In this document: positions 17,079 to 24,522 of the stretch, piece by piece
Layout of the letters: the number at the start of each line of letters is the position of its first letter
Position numbering within the stretch: position 1 is the first letter of the stretch
Assembly (NCBI RefSeq): GCF_018449725.1
Contig: NZ_JAAVVC010000018.1
Span: forward strand, 1 to 64,000
Origin: Pseudomonas sp. dw_612
GTDB taxonomy: Bacteria; Pseudomonadota; Gammaproteobacteria; Pseudomonadales; Pseudomonadaceae
Length of the DNA: 64,000 nucleotides
Reading direction: 5' to 3'
The notes under the pieces: model-generated
Seen by the model: the letters and a program-made list of their open reading frames with translations, nothing else
Database searches by the model: none
What the model was told of the DNA's origin: nothing
Translations under genes and position numbers: made by a program

Positions 17079-17972
17079 ATGAAGAAATTAAGCTTGCTAA
17101 TAGGCTGCGTCCTGCTGTTCTCGGGAATCGCACAAGCCGCTGAAAAACCGGTGATCCGCATCGGCGCCCGGGTGTTCACCGAACAAACCCTGCTCGCGGA
17201 AATCACGTCCCAATACCTGCGCACCAAGGGTTATGACACCCAGGTGACAGGCGGTCTGGGCAGCAACCTGGCCCGCAGCGCTCACGAAAGTGGCCAGCTC
17301 GATTTGATGTGGGAATACACCGGCGTCTCGCTGGTGGCTTACAACCACGTCACCGACAAGCTCGACAGCGCTCAGTCCTACGCCCGGGTGAAAGAACTCG
17401 ACGCGAAAAAAGGACTGGTCTGGCTGACGCCGTCGAAATTCAGCAACACCTACGCCCTGGCCCTCCCGGAAACCACCGCGAAGGCTTACCCGCAGATCAA
17501 CACGATCAGCGAGTTGAACACGGTCTTGCAGGCCGAGAAGAAAGACAATCACCTGTTAGCGCTGGACACCGAGTTCGCCAACCGCTCCGACGGTCTGGAC
17601 GGCATGGTCGATCTGTACGGCATGAACCTGACCCGCAAAAAAATTCGGCAAATGGACGCCGGGTTGGTCTACACCGCCCTGCGTAACGGCCAGGTGTTTG
17701 CCGGCCTGGTCTACACCACCGACGGTCGACTGAACGCCTTCAAGCTGAAATTGCTTGAAGACGACAAGCATTACTTCCCGGACTACACCGCCGCGCCGGT
17801 CGTGCGTCAGGTTTACCTCGACGCCCATCCGAAGCTGGCCGAAGAACTCAAGCCACTGGCTGAACTGTTCGACGACGCCACCATGCGCGCGCTCAATGCC
17901 CGGGTCGATGTCGATCACGAAAGCCCTTCATCCGTTGCCGCAGATTTCCTGCGCCAGCACCCCATCAACTGA
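17079..17972 (+). CDS. osmoprotectant-binding periplasmic protein (OpuAC/OpuCC type)
   Basis: This 297-residue binding protein has a signal peptide (MKKLSLLIGCVLLFSGIAQA). The mature start EKPVIRIGARVFTEQTLLAEI is typical of the OpuAC family, as are TGGLGSNLARSA and LMWEYTGVSLVAYN. It should bind glycine betaine or a similar quaternary amine in the periplasm. The open frame begins inside the preceding permease, but AAGGAA precedes the ATG at 17079 by six bases. The cysteine in the signal peptide is not in a convincing lipobox, so a soluble periplasmic form is favoured. Confidence 0.9.
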   Translation: MKKLSLLIGCVLLFSGIAQAAEKPVIRIGARVFTEQTLLAEITSQYLRTKGYDTQVTGGLGSNLARSAHESGQLDLMWEYTGVSLVAYNHVTDKLDSAQSYARVKELDAKKGLVWLTPSKFSNTYALALPETTAKAYPQINTISELNTVLQAEKKDNHLLALDTEFANRSDGLDGMVDLYGMNLTRKKIRQMDAGLVYTALRNGQVFAGLVYTTDGRLNAFKLKLLEDDKHYFPDYTAAPVVRQVYLDAHPKLAEELKPLAELFDDATMRALNARVDVDHESPSSVAADFLRQHPIN

Positions 17973-17984
17973 GGAGGAAAAGCC

Positions 17985-18638
17985 ATGGAATTTCTGAACG
18001 CCTTTTCCCATCTCGACTGGCCGCAGGTTTTGCACCTGACCTGGCAGCACATCACTCTGGTCGGCATCGCCGTGACCCTGGCGATCCTGGCGGGCGTGCC
18101 GCTGGGCATCCTGATGACGCGCTTCCCGTCGCTCGCAGGCCCCTTGCAAGCCAGCGCCACGGTACTGCTGACCGTGCCGTCGATTGCGCTGTTCGGCCTG
18201 CTGTTGCCGTTCTACTCCAAGTTCGGCCAGGGCCTGGGCCCGATGCCCGCGATCACCGCAGTGTTTCTCTACTCGCTGCTGCCGATCATGCGTAACACCT
18301 ACCTGGCGCTGACCGGCGTCGAACCCGGCATTCGCGAAGCCGCCCGCGGTATCGGCATGACCTTCGGCCAGCGCCTGCGCATGGTTGAACTGCCCATCGC
18401 CGTGCCGGTGATCCTCGCCGGTGTACGCACCGCCGTGGTCATGAATATTGGTGTCATGACCATCGCCGCGACCATCGGTGCCGGTGGCCTTGGTGTACTC
18501 ATTCTCGCTTCAATCAGCCGCAGCGACATGTCGATGCTGATCGTCGGCGCCGTGCTGGTCAGTCTCCTGGCCATCTTCGCCGACCTGCTTCTGCAATGGC
18601 TGCAACGCACGCTGACTCCAAAAGGACTGCTCAAATGA
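17985..18638 (+). CDS. compatible-solute ABC transporter permease (OpuC/OsmU type), second
   Basis: This 217-residue permease is homologous to the one at 16342, and the two presumably pair in the membrane. It has five to six hydrophobic segments and the loop REAARGIGMTFGQRLRMVELP. GAGGAGG lies eight bases before the ATG. The stop overlaps the next start (ATGA), so it is translationally coupled to the ATPase gene. Confidence 0.92.
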   Translation: MEFLNAFSHLDWPQVLHLTWQHITLVGIAVTLAILAGVPLGILMTRFPSLAGPLQASATVLLTVPSIALFGLLLPFYSKFGQGLGPMPAITAVFLYSLLPIMRNTYLALTGVEPGIREAARGIGMTFGQRLRMVELPIAVPVILAGVRTAVVMNIGVMTIAATIGAGGLGVLILASISRSDMSMLIVGAVLVSLLAIFADLLLQWLQRTLTPKGLLK

Positions 18639-19792
18639 TCGAACTTCAAAACCTCAGCAAGACCTTCCAAAGCAACGGCAAAGATGTGAAAGCCGTGGAC
18701 TCGGTAAGCCTGACCGTCAATGAAGGCGAAATCTGTGTGTTCCTCGGGCCATCGGGCTGCGGCAAAAGCACCACGCTGAAGATGATCAACCGCTTGATCA
18801 AGCCGACCTCGGGCAAGATCCTGATCAACGGCGAAGACACCACCGACCTCGACGAAGTGACCCTGCGTCGCAACATCGGTTATGTGATCCAGCAGATCGG
18901 TCTGTTCCCGAACATGACCATCGAGGAAAACATCACCATCGTTCCGCGCCTGCTGGGTTGGGACAAACAAAAATGCCACGACCGCGCCCGCGAATTGATG
19001 AGCATGATCAAGCTGGAGCCCAAGCAGTACCTGAATCGCTACCCGCGCGAGTTGTCCGGCGGTCAGCAGCAGCGGATCGGCGTGATTCGTGCGCTGGCGG
19101 CGGATGCGCCGCTGTTGTTGATGGATGAGCCGTTCGGCGCGGTCGACCCGATCAACCGCGAGATGATCCAGAACGAGTTCTTCGAGATGCAACGCGCGCT
19201 GAACAAGACCGTGATCATGGTCAGCCACGACATCGATGAAGCCATCAAGCTGGGCGACAAGATTGCGATTTTCCGCGCCGGCAAGCTGTTGCAGATCGAT
19301 CACCCGGACACGCTGCTGGCGCACCCGGCGGACGACTTTGTCAGCAACTTCGTCGGCCAGGACAGCACGCTCAAGCGACTGTTGTTGGTGAAAGCCGAAG
19401 ACGCGGCGGACAACGCGCCGTCGGTGAGCCCGGAAACCCCGGTGGCCGAGGCCCTGGAGTTGATGGACGAACTGGACCGTCGTTATGTGGTGGTCACGGA
19501 CGGCGAGAACAAGGCGCTCGGTTATGTACGCCGTCGCGACCTGCACCGTCAGACCGGTACGTGCGCTCAGTACCTGCGCGAGTTCAACGCCACCGCGGCG
19601 TTCGACGAGCATCTGCGCATCCTGTTGTCACGCATGTACGAGTTCAACCGTTCGTGGCTGCCGGTGATGGACGCCGAGCGGGTATTCTTGGGAGAAGTGA
19701 CCCAGGAATCGATTGCCGAATACCTGAGCTCCGGCAAATCCCGTGGGGGCAAGACCAGCATTGTCTCGCCGGCCGAGACGGCGTTGGCCTGA
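18635..19792 (+). CDS. compatible-solute ABC transporter ATP-binding protein with CBS domains
   Basis: This 385-residue ATPase of the proline/glycine-betaine class has Walker A GPSGCGKST, signature LSGGQQQR, and Walker B LLLMDEPFGAVDP. After about residue 260 there are two CBS-type repeats (TPVAEALELMDELDRRYVVV and a second copy near EFNRSWLPVMD). In OpuA-type systems these sense ionic strength or cyclic di-AMP, so osmotic gating is plausible. The open frame starts at 18596, but the ATG at 18635 overlaps the permease stop and gives the canonical N-terminus. It resembles OpuCA and E. coli OsmV. Confidence 0.93.
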   Translation: MIELQNLSKTFQSNGKDVKAVDSVSLTVNEGEICVFLGPSGCGKSTTLKMINRLIKPTSGKILINGEDTTDLDEVTLRRNIGYVIQQIGLFPNMTIEENITIVPRLLGWDKQKCHDRARELMSMIKLEPKQYLNRYPRELSGGQQQRIGVIRALAADAPLLLMDEPFGAVDPINREMIQNEFFEMQRALNKTVIMVSHDIDEAIKLGDKIAIFRAGKLLQIDHPDTLLAHPADDFVSNFVGQDSTLKRLLLVKAEDAADNAPSVSPETPVAEALELMDELDRRYVVVTDGENKALGYVRRRDLHRQTGTCAQYLREFNATAAFDEHLRILLSRMYEFNRSWLPVMDAERVFLGEVTQESIAEYLSSGKSRGGKTSIVSPAETALA

Positions 19793-19807
19793 TCGCGCGT
19801 CTAACCA

Positions 19808-19833
19808 GGCCGCTCTCCTGCCGGAGAACGGCC
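19808..19833. terminator. bidirectional hairpin between convergent genes
   Basis: GGCCG-TCTCC pairs with GGAGA-CGGCC across a four-base loop, with one mismatch. It lies between the opu ATPase and the convergent lipoprotein gene. There is no strong T-run on either side, so terminator efficiency is uncertain. Confidence 0.45.
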
Positions 19834-19844
19834 CGGCGACTCGA

Positions 19845-20726
19845 TCAGGAAGAGATGGCCTGATCGGCGGCAATAAACTGGAACACCGCATCGGAAGCGG
19901 GTGTCTGTGGCAGTGTGAGCTTGATCATCGGCACCCAGATCCCGGTTTGCGTCTTGAAGTCTCGCTGGTTGTATTGAGCCCCCACCTTTCCGGTATCGTT
20001 GAGATAGAAAAACGCTTCGATGGGCACGGTGGTGCCGAGGTTTGGCGCCCACTTGGCCATTCTGATTTCATTCTGCGTCTTGAACGCGTAAGTCCCCACC
20101 AGCCCCTCTGCCTTTATACCTTCATTGAACGCCGTAGTTGCTCCGGCATTCAATTCGTCACGTACATTGAACCCGCATAAGTATTGATATTTCGAAGGCG
20201 AAGCATTGAAGTGAGCGACATACTGCGCGGCGGTATTTATACCTTGAGCCTGGCACTCCCTACTGGCAATAATCCCCGGCGTTTGTCCGCAGCCCTGATC
20301 AGGGCGATTACTGGTTGCCCCGTCGACTGGAAAAAAGCACAGAATCTCCGGATCAAACTTACCGGCTGGTGCGTAAAAAATCGGATAAAAAATAAAACCC
20401 GTATTGTAGTCATACGCCAAATTGTCATATTTCGCGTCGGTTCTCAAATATGAAAATGAAACCCCGTTACCGGCTGGGTTCGGGTCCCAGACGTGGTACT
20501 CAGTGGAATAGCTGGTACCTCGTATCAGTACACCCGAGCAAAGAAATGCCGGCGCCGACGGGCTATTACGGCACATACTGGCTCTGTCGTTGTAACGATT
20601 GGTAAGGTGTCGAACGATATCCGGGCCAGAGTCCGCGCTCGTATATCTTCCTGGTCCTTCAATCGGCGAGTAGGTGGCGCACCCGGATATAATCAATGCA
20701 ATCAGCAAGGCCATTATTTTTTTCAT
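19845..20726 (-). CDS. predicted lipoprotein of unknown function
   Basis: The 293-residue protein has a lipoprotein signal peptide with a clear lipobox (IISGC at about residues 12-16), followed by ATYSPIEGPGRYTS. The body contains seven or so further cysteines, including CGQTPG and YLCGF, and is rich in aromatic and Asn residues. No known domain was recognised. TGGAGA lies ten bases before the ATG. Base composition is lower in GC than the neighbours, and the upstream gap is AT-rich, so recent acquisition is possible. Confidence 0.6.
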   Translation of the reverse strand: MKKIMALLIALIISGCATYSPIEGPGRYTSADSGPDIVRHLTNRYNDRASMCRNSPSAPAFLCSGVLIRGTSYSTEYHVWDPNPAGNGVSFSYLRTDAKYDNLAYDYNTGFIFYPIFYAPAGKFDPEILCFFPVDGATSNRPDQGCGQTPGIIASRECQAQGINTAAQYVAHFNASPSKYQYLCGFNVRDELNAGATTAFNEGIKAEGLVGTYAFKTQNEIRMAKWAPNLGTTVPIEAFFYLNDTGKVGAQYNQRDFKTQTGIWVPMIKLTLPQTPASDAVFQFIAADQAISS

Positions 20727-21054
20727 CGCTCATATCTCCACACATGAACACCAACAATCAACAAGCACGAACACATCTACCGCAAAAAAAACGACCCAAC
20801 CCTCTACAACTGAGCTTTGGGCAGTACTACTGCGCACTTACCTATCTCTAAACAATGCAATCAAAAAATAAATTTTTGTTCATTGCACTCATTAATTTAT
20901 ATCAATAAATAGCAAGTCCAACTTAACCGCCTGATTTTTTGCACACAGGTACACCATAATGGCAACTTTAAAAGTGACCAACACGTGCATATTCGATAGT
21001 TCATCACCGAGAATTATTGCCCTTACAGTAGCGAATTCATGAATGCCTGACACC

Positions 21055-21070
21055 TGTCAGAAATGACAGT
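21055..21070. promoter_or_regulatory. palindrome CTGTCAGAAATGACAG, candidate operator
   Basis: Six-base half sites CTGTCA and TGACAG are separated by four bases, as at 14081. A partial further copy (TGACACCTGTCA, 21049-21060) overlaps its left half. It is 329 bases upstream of the lipoprotein gene and 414 bases upstream of speC, so the target gene is unclear. Confidence 0.45.
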
Positions 21071-21342
21071 TCGCAGAGGTTTCTCGATACTTAATCGAAC
21101 TTAAAAAAATTCCAGTTATTACCAGCGTCCACTGAATCCATTTCGTTGGGAAAATCCGACACGATGGAACATCAGCCTGTCATGTGGGTCCGTTACACCA
21201 GTGACAGAGTGGGACCGCACGACGGAAGCGTGCAAAAACGCGACATTTTTTGTTGATCTCAAGCCCCTCACGCCCTAAAGTTCGCGCCGAACGTCCATGC
21301 TGGAAACGATCCATCCGGCTCAAGTACTGACGACGAGACAGC

Positions 21343-21378
21343 AAGGCCAAGGGACGCACCATTTCCCATGGCCTTTTT
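21343..21378 (+). promoter_or_regulatory. terminator-like hairpin in the speC leader, candidate attenuator
   Basis: AAGGCCA-A-GGGA pairs with TCCC-A-TGGCCTT (11 pairs, one A-A mismatch) and is followed at once by TTTTTGCTTT. It is on the coding strand, about 107 bases before the speC start, where a terminator would act on speC itself. Confidence 0.5.
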
Positions 21379-21484
21379 GCTTTCGGCGGCAATGCCTTGG
21401 GAAGTAGGCGAACCAAAGTGGGGATACGGAGGACGTTCATTTGCACCCATTGATTAATCTAGTTTGCCAGTAGGAGATCCCAGC

Positions 21485-22648
21485 ATGTCGATCAACGTCG
21501 AAGACTATTACGCACGCGAAACCTTCCAGAAAATGAAGGCGTTCGCCGACACGCAAGAAACCCCGTTCGTGGTGATCGACACCGCGATGATCAGCCAGGC
21601 CTATGACGACCTGCGCGCCGGTTTCGAATTCGCCAAGGTCTACTACGCGGTCAAGGCCAACCCGGCCGTCGAAATCATCGACCTGCTCAAAGAAAAAGGT
21701 TCGAGCTTCGACATCGCGTCGATCTATGAGCTGGACAAAGTGATGGACCGCGGCGTCAGCGCCGACCGTATCAGCTACGGCAACACCATCAAGAAATCCA
21801 AGGACATCCGCTACTTCTACGAGAAGGGCGTGCGTCTGTTCTCCACCGACTCCGAAGCCGACCTGCGCAACATTGCCAAGGCTGCACCGGGTTCGAAAGT
21901 CTACGTGCGCATCCTGACCGAAGGCTCGACCACGGCCGACTGGCCTTTGTCGCGCAAATTCGGCTGCCAGACCGACATGGCCATGGACCTGCTGATCCTC
22001 GCCCGTGACCTGGGCCTGGTGCCATACGGCATCTCGTTCCACGTCGGCTCGCAACAGCGCGATATCAGCGTCTGGGACGCGGCGATCGCCAAGGTCAAAG
22101 TGATCTTCGAACGTTTGAAAGAAGAAGACGGCATCCACCTGAAGCTGATCAACATGGGCGGCGGCTTCCCGGCCAACTACATCACCCGCACCAACAGCCT
22201 GGAAACCTACGCCGAAGAAATCATCCGTTTCCTCAAGGAAGACTTCGGTGACGACCTGCCGGAAATCATCCTGGAACCGGGCCGTTCGTTGATCGCCAAC
22301 GCCGGCATCCTGGTCAGCGAAGTGGTGCTGGTCGCGCGTAAATCCCGTACCGCCGTTGAGCGATGGGTGTACACGGATGTGGGCAAATTCTCCGGCCTGA
22401 TCGAAACCATGGACGAAGCCATCAAGTTCCCGATCTGGACCGAGAAGAAAGGCGAGATGGAAGAAGTCGTCATCGCCGGCCCGACCTGCGACAGCGCCGA
22501 CATCATGTACGAGAACTACAAGTACGGCTTGCCGCTGAACCTGGCGATTGGTGACCGTTTGTACTGGTTGTCGACCGGTGCCTACACCACCAGTTACAGC
22601 GCCGTTGAGTTCAATGGCTTCCCGCCGCTGAAGTCGTTTTACGTGTAA
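21485..22648 (+). CDS. speC: ornithine decarboxylase (fold-III PLP enzyme)
   Basis: This 387-residue group IV decarboxylase of the alanine-racemase fold makes putrescine from ornithine. Visible residues are the PLP lysine K57 (YYAVKANP), HVGSQ, the glycine-rich NMGGGFP, EPGRS, and the catalytic cysteine C335 in GPTCDSAD. The length and sequence closely match SpeC of P. aeruginosa (PA4519). An in-frame start at 21464 exists, but TAGGAG precedes the ATG at 21485. Some enzymes of this group also accept lysine. It is single-gene, with its own terminator and a structured leader. Confidence 0.95.
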   Translation: MSINVEDYYARETFQKMKAFADTQETPFVVIDTAMISQAYDDLRAGFEFAKVYYAVKANPAVEIIDLLKEKGSSFDIASIYELDKVMDRGVSADRISYGNTIKKSKDIRYFYEKGVRLFSTDSEADLRNIAKAAPGSKVYVRILTEGSTTADWPLSRKFGCQTDMAMDLLILARDLGLVPYGISFHVGSQQRDISVWDAAIAKVKVIFERLKEEDGIHLKLINMGGGFPANYITRTNSLETYAEEIIRFLKEDFGDDLPEIILEPGRSLIANAGILVSEVVLVARKSRTAVERWVYTDVGKFSGLIETMDEAIKFPIWTEKKGEMEEVVIAGPTCDSADIMYENYKYGLPLNLAIGDRLYWLSTGAYTTSYSAVEFNGFPPLKSFYV

Positions 22649-22671
22649 GTACAACTGGTAGAAGTGAAAAG

Positions 22672-22697
22672 CCCATGACGAGTCATGGGTTTTTTTT
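22672..22697 (+). terminator. intrinsic terminator of speC
   Basis: The stem CCCATGAC / GTCATGGG with a two-base spacer (stem-loop closed within the dyad) is followed by eight T, 23 bases after the stop codon. Confidence 0.9.
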
Positions 22698-22732
22698 GTG
22701 CCTGAAATCCGCGCACGCCCCCCCTGTAGGGC

Positions 22733-22837
22733 CTGGTAGGAGCTGTCGAGTGCAACGAGGCTGCGATCTTTTGATCTTTTTTTTTAAAATCAAAGTCAAA
22801 AGATCGCAGCCTCGTTGCACTCGACAGCTCCTACCAG
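22733..22837. repeat. long inverted repeat (ATCGCAGCC family), variant copy
   Basis: The arms begin CTGGTAGGAGCTGTCGAG and end CTCGACAGCTCCTACCAG, over 40 bases each, and include CGAGGCTGCGATCTTTTGA. The centre is an A/T tract. It relates to the copies at 13366 and 49343, with GTCGAGTGCAACGAG in place of GCCGAAG. Confidence 0.8.
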
Positions 22838-22874
22838 CTCCTACCAGCACCTACCAGCCCGTACCAGCGCCTAC
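22828..22874. repeat. 10-bp tandem repeat, about 4.7 units
   Basis: Units read CTCCTACCAG twice, then CACCTACCAG, CCCGTACCAG and CGCCTAC. They begin in the arm of the adjacent inverted repeat and run into the stop codon of the Sel1 gene, so they look like expansion of the repeat end. Confidence 0.7.
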
Positions 22875-23638
22875 AAAGGCCTGAGGTCGTACTCCAGTTC
22901 GGCGCAGCGGTGGGCATAATCCGCCACCAACGCTCGAATGTTCGGGTCCGTTGCGCTCGCCAATGCGTTACTCGCCACCCGCAAAAAATTCAGATTACCG
23001 CCGGCCAGTGCTTTGTGCAGCCAACCCAGCGCGTCTTCGATACTCCCCTCGTCCGCCAGCACCGCGGCATAACTGAACTGCCCACGAAAATCCCCGCCGA
23101 GCGCCGATCGTCGATACCAGTCGCGCGCAGCCCGTGGGTTCGCCGGGCAAACCCGTCCGTCTTCCAGATAGCGCCCCAGCAGGTTCATCGATTTCGCGTG
23201 GCCCATTTCAGCGGCACGGCGATAAAGACCCAGCGCTTGCACTTGGTCTTCAGCCACACCGCGCCCGGTCGCCAGCAGATTGGCGTAGTTGTACATCGCC
23301 CAATCCAGGCCCTTCTCGGCCGCCAGTCGATAATGCCCAGCAGCCACTGAAGCATCGGCGCTGCAACCCCAGCCATGCTCATGACAACGACCGAGCATAT
23401 TGCGCGCCATCAAGTGCCCACCATTGGCTGCAATCCCGAACCAGCGCACCGCCAGCGGCTGATCCTGTTCGATGCCCTGCCCGTCCAGCAGAATCTGCCC
23501 GAGCAATGCCTGCGCATCGAGCACGCCTTCGCGCGCAGCGATCAGAATCGCCTGGGCCGCCCGAGCCGGACTTTCCTCCAGCATGGCTTTGAGCCGGTCA
23601 CCGTCGAGGATTTCCTCGCGGCGCAGTTGATAACTCAT
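22871..23638 (-). CDS. Sel1-repeat (tetratricopeptide-like) protein
   Basis: This 255-residue protein is built mostly of Sel1-like repeats, each about 36 residues with the pattern A...LG.....G.G...D...A..W...AA..G. At least four can be seen from about residues 36 to 190 (for example DAQALLGQILLDGQGIEQDQ and AMYNYANLLATGRGVAEDQ). No signal peptide is present, so it is a cytoplasmic scaffold or regulator. Its ATG overlaps the stop of the upstream hydroxylase gene (ATGA), a pairing also found beside piuC in P. aeruginosa (PA4515-PA4516). A role in iron uptake is inferred only from context. Confidence 0.88.
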   Translation of the reverse strand: MSYQLRREEILDGDRLKAMLEESPARAAQAILIAAREGVLDAQALLGQILLDGQGIEQDQPLAVRWFGIAANGGHLMARNMLGRCHEHGWGCSADASVAAGHYRLAAEKGLDWAMYNYANLLATGRGVAEDQVQALGLYRRAAEMGHAKSMNLLGRYLEDGRVCPANPRAARDWYRRSALGGDFRGQFSYAAVLADEGSIEDALGWLHKALAGGNLNFLRVASNALASATDPNIRALVADYAHRCAELEYDLRPL

Positions 23639-24315
23639 ACCTCGACCCAGCGGCGCAGCAGGTTGTGATAAGTGCCGGTGAGGCGGATCAGCGAGGGGTG
23701 ATCGGGCATGTCCAGGGTCAATTGCTGGATAGCCCCGTCCATCTCGAACAGCAAGGCCCGTTGGCTGTCTTCGCGGACCAGGCTTTGGGTCCAGAAGAAC
23801 GACGCGTAGCGGGTACCGCGAGTGACGGCGTTGACCTTGTGCAAACTGCTGCCGGGGTAGAGAACCATGTCGCCGGCGGGCAACTTGACCCGTTGGGTGC
23901 CGAAGGTGTCCTGGATTTCCAGCTCGCCGCCGTCGTAGTCGTCCGGCTCGCTGAAGAACAGCGTCGCCGACAGGTCGGTACGCACCCGTTCGATGCTGCC
24001 CTTGGGTTGGCGCACGGCGTTGTCGATGTGGAAGTCAAAACTGCCGCCCGCCGTGTAGCAGTTCAGCAACGGCGGGAAGACTTTGTGCGGCAGGGCCGCG
24101 GACATGAATTGCGGATTTTTCCACAGCCGTTCGAGCATCGCCGCGCCGATTTCCTTGGCCAGCGGATGACCTTCCGGCAGTTGCAGATTGTGCTTGGCCT
24201 TGGCCGACTGGAAGCCGGCGGTGATCTTGCCGTCCGCCCAATCCGCCTGTTCCAGGGCCTCGCGGATGCGCTGCACTTCTTCTTTCGCGAACACGCCGGG
24301 AATGTGCAGCAACAT
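23635..24315 (-). CDS. piuC: PKHD-type Fe(II)/2-oxoglutarate hydroxylase, PiuC
   Basis: This 226-residue member of the PKHD/prolyl 4-hydroxylase-like oxygenases has Fe ligands H96 and D98 (FDFHIDN) and H159 (GSSLHK), with R169 placed to bind 2-oxoglutarate. The length and N-terminus (MLLHIPGVFAKEEVQRIREAL) match PiuC/YbiX. It is divergent from the piuA receptor across a 207-base region with a candidate Fur box, and translationally coupled to the Sel1 gene. The substrate in this family is not established to my knowledge. Regulation by iron is likely. Confidence 0.93.
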   Translation of the reverse strand: MLLHIPGVFAKEEVQRIREALEQADWADGKITAGFQSAKAKHNLQLPEGHPLAKEIGAAMLERLWKNPQFMSAALPHKVFPPLLNCYTAGGSFDFHIDNAVRQPKGSIERVRTDLSATLFFSEPDDYDGGELEIQDTFGTQRVKLPAGDMVLYPGSSLHKVNAVTRGTRYASFFWTQSLVREDSQRALLFEMDGAIQQLTLDMPDHPSLIRLTGTYHNLLRRWVEV

Positions 24316-24348
24316 GAGGACGACACCTGATTTTAAAGAGGCGCCAAT

Positions 24349-24367
24349 GGTATTGATTCTTATTGAC
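24349..24367. promoter_or_regulatory. candidate Fur box between piuC and piuA
   Basis: The reverse complement of these 19 bases matches the Fur consensus GATAATGATAATCATTATC at about 13 of 19 positions by eye. It sits between two divergent iron-uptake genes, 34 bases before piuC and 155 before piuA. No second box near piuA was clear. Confidence 0.5.
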
Positions 24368-24522
24368 CGTGTAAAACCCCGCAGACGAACGAGACATCAA
24401 AAACCGTAAGGATAAATTGTAAAGAATGTAAATTCGTCGCGAATAGTAACGTTTCGCAATTGATACAAATACCTGTTTACCCTATATTCCGCGGCCTCAA
24501 ATCCTTGGGGAGGGGAATTCAC

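Larger units (their letters stand above)
20727..21484. other. 758-base gap between the lipoprotein gene and speC, AT-rich in its first half
   Basis: About 20740-21180 is clearly AT-rich compared with the rest of the window and has no supported ORF. It holds the palindrome at 21055. From about 21180 the composition returns to normal and a structured speC leader begins, with an imperfect hairpin at 21184-21220 and a terminator-like hairpin at 21343. Confidence 0.6.

Noticed and set aside
24035..24409. Alternative overlapping ORFs over the piuC 5' end
   Set aside because: They are in other frames and give no recognisable domains; piuC has clear family motifs.
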